From assembly GCA_030045175.1 (NCBI GenBank), contig JASIBM010000247.1, positions 1 to 12,399 on the forward strand: DNA of 12,399 nucleotides, in the 5' to 3' direction. Of this stretch, positions 5,049-10,381 are shown piece after piece (the first letter of the stretch is position 1; every line of letters starts with the position of its first letter). Both the position numbers and the translations under genes were made by a program. Under the pieces are notes generated by a model, which did not search any database, was not told the origin of the DNA, and saw only the letters and a program-made list of their open reading frames with translations. The stretch is from Streptosporangiaceae bacterium (GTDB lineage: Bacteria > Actinomycetota > Actinomycetes > Streptosporangiales > Streptosporangiaceae).

Positions 5049-7193
5049 ATGGCGGACAAGGCAACATCGGGCGCCGCGGGCAGGGCGCCAGTGGCCGGCC
5101 AGCCCGAGAGCGTGCGCAATGTCGTGCTGGTCGGCCACTCGGGATCGGGGAAGACCACCTTGGTGGAGGCGCTGCTCGCCGCCACGGGGACCATCGCGCG
5201 CACCGGCCGGGTCGAGGACGGCAGCACCGTCAGCGACTTCGACGAGGTCGAGATCAGGCAGCAGCGCTCGGTCAACCTCACCCTGGCGCCGCTCGTGCAC
5301 GCCGGCGTCAAGGTCAACCTGCTCGACACGCCCGGCTACGCGGACTTCACCGGCGACCTGCGCGCCGGACTCAGGGCAGCCGACGCGGCGCTCTTCACGG
5401 TCTCCGCGGCCGAGGGCGTCGACGGCCTGACGTCCATGCTCTGGGATGAGTGCGCGAGCGCAGGAACGCCGCGGGCCGTCGTCATCACCAAGCTCGATCA
5501 TCATCGCGGCAGCTTCGCCGACGCGCTGGCCGCGTGCCAGGCCGCGTTCGGCGAATCCGTCGCGCCGCTCTACCTGCCGGTCACAGACGGCCAGGGCACC
5601 GCGGTTGGCCTGATCGGGCTGCTGTCCGAGCAGTACTACGAGTACTCGGGCGGCAAGCGCACGGCGCGGGCACCTGACGCGGCCGACGCCGACCGGCTGG
5701 CCGAGTCCCGCGGCTCGCTGATCGAGGCGATCATCCAGGAGAGCGAAGACGAGAGCCTGATGGACAGGTACCTGTCCGGCGAGGAAATCGAGCAGAAGGT
5801 ACTGATCGAGGACCTGGAGAAGGCTGTCGCCCGGGGTAGCTTCTTCCCGGTCCTGCCATCGGCGGCGCCGCTCGGCATCGGCCTTGAGGAACTGCTCGAG
5901 CTGATGACGCAGGCGTTCCCTGCGCCGCACGAGCATCCGATGCCGACCGTGACGACGGTGGACGGCAAGCCGGTCACGATCACCTCTGACGCCTCGGGCC
6001 CGCTGCTCGCCGAGGTGGTGAAGACCACGTCCGACCCGTACGTCGGCCGGGTCAGCCTGGTCCGCGTCTTCTCAGGAACCCTGCGCCCCGACGCGACCGT
6101 GCACGTCTCCGGTCACGGGCGCGCCGCGAGCGGGCACGCCGATCACGACCAGGACGAGCGGATCGGCGCGCTGACCTCGCCGCTTGGCAAGCAGCAACGC
6201 GGCATCGCCTCGTGCGCGGCGGGAGACATCTGCGCCGTGGCCAAGCTGATGAGCGCAGAGACCGGCGACACGCTCTCGGACGCGAGCCGCCCGCTGCTGA
6301 TGGAGCCGTGGGCGATGCCAGAGCCGCTGCTGCCCGTGGCGATCACGGCGAAGTCCAAGGCCGATGAGGACAAGATGTCGCAGGCCCTGGCCAGGCTCGT
6401 GGCCGAGGACTCGACGCTGCGGCTGGAGAACAACGCCGAGACCCATCAGCTCGTGCTCTGGTGCATGGGCGAGGCGCACTCCGACCTGCTGCTCGACCGG
6501 CTGTCCGGCCGGTACGGCGTCGCGGTGGAGACCGCGCCGCTGCGGGTGCCGCTGCGCGAGACCATCGCGGGCAAGTCGCAGGGGCTCGGACGCAACGTCA
6601 AGCAGACCGGCGGCCACGGCGAGTACGCGATCTGCCACATCGAGGTCGAGCCGCTCCCGTCCGGCGGGGGGTTCGAGTTCGTGGACAAGATCGTGGGCGG
6701 CGTGGTGCCGCGCCAGTTCATCCCGTCGGTCGAGAAGGGCGTGCGCACCCAGATGGACGCCGGGGTCATCGCCGGCTACCCGATGGTGGACGTCAGGGTC
6801 ACCCTGTTCGACGGCAAGGCGCACTCGGTCGACTCGTCCGACATGGCCTTCCAGAAGGCCGGCCGCGCGGCGCTGCGCGACGCGACGGAGAAGGCGCACC
6901 CGCAGTTGCTCGAACCGGTGGACGAGGTGTCCGTGCTGATCGGAGACGACTACGTGGGCGCCGTGATGTCGGATCTGTCCTCGCGCCGTGGCCGGGTGCT
7001 CGGCACCGAGCCCGTGCCGGGTGGCAGGACGCTGGTCAAGGCCGAGATCCCCGAGCTTGAGCTGGTGAGGTACGCGATCGACCTGCGGTCGATGTCCCAC
7101 GGCACGGGCTCGTTCTCGCGCTCGTACCTGCGGTACGAGCCGCTGCCCTCGCACCTGACGGACAAGGTGACGGCGGACGCCAAGCCGAGCTGA
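5049..7193 (+). CDS. fusA2: EF-G-like translational GTPase (EF-G2 type)
   Basis: The 714-residue product has the full domain plan of elongation factor G. G domain: P-loop GHSGSGKT at 29-36, DTPG at 93-96, TKLD at 147-150, and PSAAP in the region of G5. Domains II-III follow, then domain IV with GGHGEYAICHIEVEP and FDGKAHSVDSS (H592 at the tip loop), then domain V with DLSSRRGRVLG and DLRSMSHGTGSF. Several positions nearly invariant in working EF-G differ. The switch I RGITI motif reads R73-S-V-N76-L, so the Mg-binding Thr is Asn. The catalytic His after DTPG is Y97. The G4 Asn is T147. Length and these features recall mycobacterial EF-G2 (Rv0120c), whose M. smegmatis counterpart was reported, as I remember, to bind guanine nucleotide without ribosome-dependent GTPase activity. 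A regulatory or hibernation-like ribosome role is possible but unproven. It is divergent from pgsA and convergent with the HIT gene. Confidence 0.93.
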   Translation: MADKATSGAAGRAPVAGQPESVRNVVLVGHSGSGKTTLVEALLAATGTIARTGRVEDGSTVSDFDEVEIRQQRSVNLTLAPLVHAGVKVNLLDTPGYADFTGDLRAGLRAADAALFTVSAAEGVDGLTSMLWDECASAGTPRAVVITKLDHHRGSFADALAACQAAFGESVAPLYLPVTDGQGTAVGLIGLLSEQYYEYSGGKRTARAPDAADADRLAESRGSLIEAIIQESEDESLMDRYLSGEEIEQKVLIEDLEKAVARGSFFPVLPSAAPLGIGLEELLELMTQAFPAPHEHPMPTVTTVDGKPVTITSDASGPLLAEVVKTTSDPYVGRVSLVRVFSGTLRPDATVHVSGHGRAASGHADHDQDERIGALTSPLGKQQRGIASCAAGDICAVAKLMSAETGDTLSDASRPLLMEPWAMPEPLLPVAITAKSKADEDKMSQALARLVAEDSTLRLENNAETHQLVLWCMGEAHSDLLLDRLSGRYGVAVETAPLRVPLRETIAGKSQGLGRNVKQTGGHGEYAICHIEVEPLPSGGGFEFVDKIVGGVVPRQFIPSVEKGVRTQMDAGVIAGYPMVDVRVTLFDGKAHSVDSSDMAFQKAGRAALRDATEKAHPQLLEPVDEVSVLIGDDYVGAVMSDLSSRRGRVLGTEPVPGGRTLVKAEIPELELVRYAIDLRSMSHGTGSFSRSYLRYEPLPSHLTDKVTADAKPS

Positions 7194-7222
7194 CCAGGCT
7201 GCCAAGCCGAGCTGACCAGGCT
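7179..7222. repeat. 22-bp perfect tandem duplication over the EF-G-like stop codon
   Basis: Units 7179-7200 and 7201-7222 are identical. The first contains the last three sense codons and the TGA (7191-7193) of the EF-G-like gene; the second lies in the 3' UTR and repeats that gene end. Confidence 0.97.
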
Positions 7223-7228
7223 CGAGCC

Positions 7229-7288
7229 GACGGCAAGGCGGTCCATGCCGAGCGCGGCGCGCGGCGCCACGCGGACCGCCTTGCCGTC
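7229..7288. terminator. Bidirectional terminator between the convergent EF-G-like and HIT genes
   Basis: A perfect 16-bp inverted repeat (7229-7244 and 7273-7288, GACGGCAAGGCGGTCC and its complement) encloses a 28-base GC-rich loop that can form an inner hairpin. It sits between the two convergent genes, and its right arm includes two bases of the HIT stop codon (7289-7287). No strong U-tract is present, as is usual for actinobacterial terminators. It can serve both transcripts. Confidence 0.85.
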
Positions 7289-7958
7289 AGCGGCCTCCCC
7301 GCCAGGCCCGGGCGAGCAACTCCCTGGTGTCGGCGAGCAGTTGCGGCAGCACCTTGGTCTGGCCGATCACCGGCATGAAGTTGGCGTCCCCGCCCCACCG
7401 GGGAACCACGTGCTGGTGCAGGTGCGCGGCGATGCCCGCGCCGGCTACCCCGCCCAGGTTCATGCCGATGTTGAAGCCCTGCGCCCCCGACACATCGCGG
7501 AGCACGGTCATCGCGAGCTTGGTGAAACCGGCGAGCTCGGCGGTCTCCGCGCCGTTCAGGTCGGTGTAGTCGGGCACGTGCCGGTACGGGCACACCATCA
7601 GGTGCCCGCTGTTGTAGGGGTACAAGTTGAGCACCGCGTATACGGCCAGGCCGCGCGCGACGATCAGGCCATCCGCGTCGCTCATCGACTGGATGCGGCA
7701 GAACGGGCACCCCTCGTTCTGGCCAGGCCCGGCCGGCCTGCCCTCTCCCTTGATGTAGGCCATCCGGTGCGGCATCCAGAGCCGCCGGAAGCCGTCGGGC
7801 GTCCCCGCCCCGTCCTGGCGTACCGGCGCCGGCGCTGGCGCCAGCGCCGCCTCAGCCGCCATCTCTGGCGTCGGAGCCCCGAGCTCCTCGCCCGCCTCAG
7901 GCACCGCGAAAGCCGCGATATCCGAGATTTCGGGCCTACTGGCTCCGCTACCCGCCAT
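7287..7958 (-). CDS. HIT-family protein, probable Ap4A phosphorylase
   Basis: The 223-residue product contains the histidine triad H179-L-H181-Q-H183-VV, followed by PRWGGDANFMPVIGQTKVLP. The core starts at GFRRLWMPHRMAYIKG (57-71) and includes CPFCRI (84-89) and NLYPYNSGHLMVCPYRHV (111-128). This arrangement and the thrS-adjacent position match M. tuberculosis Rv2613c, known as a diadenosine tetraphosphate phosphorylase that splits Ap4A with phosphate into ATP and ADP. The middle His acts as the nucleophile in HIT enzymes. About 56 N-terminal residues are Ala/Pro/Glu-rich and probably disordered. The ATG at 7958 has no good Shine-Dalgarno. The gene follows thrS by 54 bp and is probably co-transcribed, ending at the shared terminator. 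The family is certain; phosphorylase rather than hydrolase is inferred. Confidence 0.92.
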   Translation of the reverse strand: MAGSGASRPEISDIAAFAVPEAGEELGAPTPEMAAEAALAPAPAPVRQDGAGTPDGFRRLWMPHRMAYIKGEGRPAGPGQNEGCPFCRIQSMSDADGLIVARGLAVYAVLNLYPYNSGHLMVCPYRHVPDYTDLNGAETAELAGFTKLAMTVLRDVSGAQGFNIGMNLGGVAGAGIAAHLHQHVVPRWGGDANFMPVIGQTKVLPQLLADTRELLARAWRGGR

Positions 7959-8012
7959 AGAGGCAGCATAAATGCCGCGCGCGCCGGGCTTCTGTCCCGG
8001 TCGTGCTCAAGA

Positions 8013-10121
8013 TCATGGCAACGTCTTGCGCTCCTCCACGGCGGCGACGATCTCCTCGATCGCCTCGGCCACCGGCACGCCGTTGCGCTGCTCGCCGTTG
8101 CGGTACCGGAACGAGACAGCGCCGGCCGCCATGTCGTCGTCGCCAGCCAGCAGCATGTAGGGCACCTTCTGCTGCTGCGCGGTCCTGATCTTCTTCTGCA
8201 TCCGCTCCGCGCTGGCGTCCACCTGGACCCTGATGCGCCGCTCGCGCAGCTTCGCCGCGACGTCGTCCAGGTACGGGACGTGATGATCGGCGATCGGGAT
8301 GCCGACCACCTGAACCGGAGCCAGCCACGGCGGGAACGCGCCCGCATAGTGCTCGACGAGGATCCCGAAGAACCGCTCGATCGAGCCGAACAACGCCCGG
8401 TGGATCATCTGCGGCCGCTGCCTGGTCCCGTCGGCGGCGGTGTACTCGATGCCGAACCTGCCAGGCTCCTGGAAGTCGACCTGCAGCGTGGACAGCTGCC
8501 AGCGGCGGCCGATCGCGTCCTTGACGTGCACGTCGATCTTGGGCGCGTAGAACGCGCCCTCCCCCTCGGCGATCACGTAGGGCAACTCGGAGACGTCAAG
8601 CGCGTGCTTGAGCGCCGCCTCGGCACGATCCCACTCGGCGATCTCCCCGACGAACTTCTCTGGCCTGGTGGACAACTCGGCCTCGAACTCGGTCAGGCCA
8701 TAGTCGCGCAACAGGCCGACCACGAACTCAAGCAGGCTGGCTAGCTCGTCGGCGAGCTGATCAGGCCGGCAGAAGATGTGCGCGTCGTCCTGGGTGAAGC
8801 CGCGCGCCCTGGTCAGGCCCTGCACCACGCCGGACTTCTCGAACCGGTACACGGTTCCGAACTCGAACAGCCGCAGCGGCAACTCACGGTACGAGCGGCC
8901 ACGCGCCGCGTAGATCAGGATGTGCATCGGGCAGTTCATCGGCTTGGGGTAGTAGGTGGCACCCTCCATCTCCATGGGCGGGTACATCCCATCGGCGTAC
9001 CAGTCGAGGTGCCCCGAGGTCTCGAACAACTGCGACTTGGTGATGTGCGGGGTGTTGACGAACTCGTAGCCCGCCTCCTCGTGCCTGCGCCTGGAGTAGT
9101 CCTCCATCACGCGCCGGATGGTCCCGCCCTTGGGGTGGAACACAGCCAGCCCGCTGCCGATCTCCGGGGGGAACGAGAACAGGTCGAGCTCGGCCCCCAG
9201 CCGCCGGTGATCGCGCCGCTCCGCCTCGGCGAGCAGCGTCAGGTACCCGTCTTGTGCCTCGCGCGACGGCCATGCGGTGCCGTAGATCCGCTGTAGCTGC
9301 GGGTTACGCTCGCTGCCGCGCCAGTACGCGCCGCCCGACCGCATGAGCTTGAACGCGGGGATGTACCTGGTGGTCGGCAGATGCGGGCCACGGCACAGGT
9401 CCTTCCACAAGACGGCCGCGGTCCCCGGGTCGAGGTTGTCATAGATGGTCAGCTCGGCGCCGCCCACCTCCACGGCCTCTTCGGTGCTGGCCTGGGGGGA
9501 CGACCCCCCCGCAGTGCCCGCGGAGCCGCCCTTGAGGCCGATCAGCTCGAGCTTGTATGGCTCGGCCGCGAGCTCGGTCCTGGCCTGCTCGTCGGAGACG
9601 ACCCGGCGACTGAACCGCTGGCCCTGCCTGACGATCTGGCGCATCTTCTGCTCGATGGCCTTAAGATCCTCAGGGCTGAACGGGTCGTCCACATCGAAGT
9701 CGTAGTAAAAGCCATTCTCGACGGGCGGGCCGATGCCGAGCCGCGCGTGCGGGTGCAACTCCTGCACCGCCTGCGCGAGCACGTGCGCGGTGGAATGCCG
9801 CAAGATGGCCAGTCCGTCTGGTGACCCGATCTCGACCGGCGCTACGGTGTCCCCGTCGCCAAGCAGCCAGGCAAGGTCACGGATGGTCCCGTTCACCCTG
9901 GCAGCGATGACGACGCCGTCCGGGCCCGGCGCCTTGCCGCCGGAGCCAGGCGCCTTGCCATCAGCGGCGCGGCCGGCATCCGCCGACCCGGCACCGGCAC
10001 CGGCATCGCCACGGCCGGCATCCGCCGACCCGGCCTCGGCAAGCGCGTCACCCGCCGTCGTGCCGGCTTCCACCACGTGCTCGCGTCCGGCGAGGGTGAT
10101 GTGCAGCTTGTCGGCGGGCAC
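8013..10121 (-). CDS. thrS: Threonyl-tRNA synthetase
   Basis: Charges tRNA-Thr with threonine in the cytosol. I choose the GTG at 10121 (702 residues) because AAAGGAG (10134-10128) stands six bases upstream and translation then begins just before the TGS domain, as in other ThrRS. The frame also offers an ATG at 10142 and a TTG at 10172, neither with a Shine-Dalgarno. Numbering from the GTG: TGS domain 5-95, interrupted by a Gly/Ala/Asp-rich insertion at about 31-69; editing domain with H109-STA-H113 and CRGPH (C243), which removes mischarged serine; class II core with zinc ligands C397, H448 and H574, motif 2 RARGFTQDDAHIF (R440) and IHRALFGSIERF; anticodon-binding domain from about 602. All key residues are intact. 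A second Gly/Ser/Ala-rich stretch (about 197-220) lies in the editing domain. At 702 residues it is about 60 longer than E. coli ThrRS, which these two insertions explain. Confidence 0.97.
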   Translation of the reverse strand: MPADKLHITLAGREHVVEAGTTAGDALAEAGSADAGRGDAGAGAGSADAGRAADGKAPGSGGKAPGPDGVVIAARVNGTIRDLAWLLGDGDTVAPVEIGSPDGLAILRHSTAHVLAQAVQELHPHARLGIGPPVENGFYYDFDVDDPFSPEDLKAIEQKMRQIVRQGQRFSRRVVSDEQARTELAAEPYKLELIGLKGGSAGTAGGSSPQASTEEAVEVGGAELTIYDNLDPGTAAVLWKDLCRGPHLPTTRYIPAFKLMRSGGAYWRGSERNPQLQRIYGTAWPSREAQDGYLTLLAEAERRDHRRLGAELDLFSFPPEIGSGLAVFHPKGGTIRRVMEDYSRRRHEEAGYEFVNTPHITKSQLFETSGHLDWYADGMYPPMEMEGATYYPKPMNCPMHILIYAARGRSYRELPLRLFEFGTVYRFEKSGVVQGLTRARGFTQDDAHIFCRPDQLADELASLLEFVVGLLRDYGLTEFEAELSTRPEKFVGEIAEWDRAEAALKHALDVSELPYVIAEGEGAFYAPKIDVHVKDAIGRRWQLSTLQVDFQEPGRFGIEYTAADGTRQRPQMIHRALFGSIERFFGILVEHYAGAFPPWLAPVQVVGIPIADHHVPYLDDVAAKLRERRIRVQVDASAERMQKKIRTAQQQKVPYMLLAGDDDMAAGAVSFRYRNGEQRNGVPVAEAIEEIVAAVEERKTLP
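9970..10034 (-). repeat. 23-bp direct repeat in the ThrRS TGS insertion
   Basis: CGGCCGGCATCCGCCGACCC plus GGC occurs identically at 9970-9992 and 10012-10034. The copies are 42 bp (14 codons) apart and encode GSADAGR twice in frame. It belongs to the low-complexity insertion of ThrRS. A second in-frame pair, GGCGCCTTGCC, lies nearby at 9928-9938 and 9949-9959, 21 bp apart. Confidence 0.93.
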
Positions 10122-10153
10122 GGCAGGCTCCTTTGCGCTCATGCGATGACTGG

Positions 10154-10170
10154 GCGAGCGGTTCGCTCGC
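10154..10170 (-). promoter_or_regulatory. Hairpin in the thrS leader
   Basis: A perfect 7-bp stem (GCGAGCG / CGCTCGC) with a 3-base loop lies 32 bases upstream of the preferred thrS GTG. It contains the alternative TTG start at its edge, which argues against that start. No T-box core or specifier arrangement is recognisable around it. Its role is unknown. Confidence 0.4.
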
Positions 10171-10314
10171 AAGACTCGATGCTATCGGGCACCTAGTCGC
10201 GGCTGCGCCCGAGTTTCCGCCCCCCACCCGCCGCTACCAAGATCACGCAATCCCTCAGCGCACGGCCATGCAGCCGCAGCGCACCCGCCTCGCGCCCGCA
10301 AGGCGCCCATTCAT

Positions 10315-10361
10315 GATCACGGACTCCCGTCAGCAGGATCTGCTGAGGGGAGTCCGCGATC
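10315..10361 (-). terminator. Hairpin terminator after the L,D-transpeptidase-like gene
   Basis: The outer stem GATCACGGACTCCC (10315-10328) pairs with GGGAGTCCGCGATC (10348-10361) with one mismatch. An inner stem CAGCAG / CTGCTG with loop GAT (10331-10345) stacks above it. It begins about 20 bp beyond the stop codon at 10382 of the upstream minus-strand gene and ends well before thrS, so it most likely separates the two transcription units. Confidence 0.8.
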
Positions 10362-10381
10362 AAGTGCCGGTGGCAGCCCCG

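Noticed and set aside
6072..7205. Long minus-strand open frame (377 codons) opposite the EF-G-like gene
   Set aside because: Its product is His/Arg/Val-rich with no domain pattern and it lies wholly antisense to clearly conserved EF-G domains; typical of GC-rich third-position bias.
7245..8744. Plus-strand open frame of 499 codons across the HIT gene and thrS
   Set aside because: Antisense to two well-supported genes and crosses the terminator and an intergenic gap; composition is that of a shadow frame.
10122..10172. Upstream starts for thrS (TTG at 10172, ATG at 10142)
   Set aside because: Neither has a Shine-Dalgarno, the TTG sits at the edge of a hairpin, and the GTG at 10121 has AAAGGAG six bases away and begins at the TGS domain.
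10122..10314. T-box or other riboswitch in the thrS leader
   Set aside because: I looked for the conserved T-box core and an antiterminator pairing and saw neither; only one short hairpin is present.
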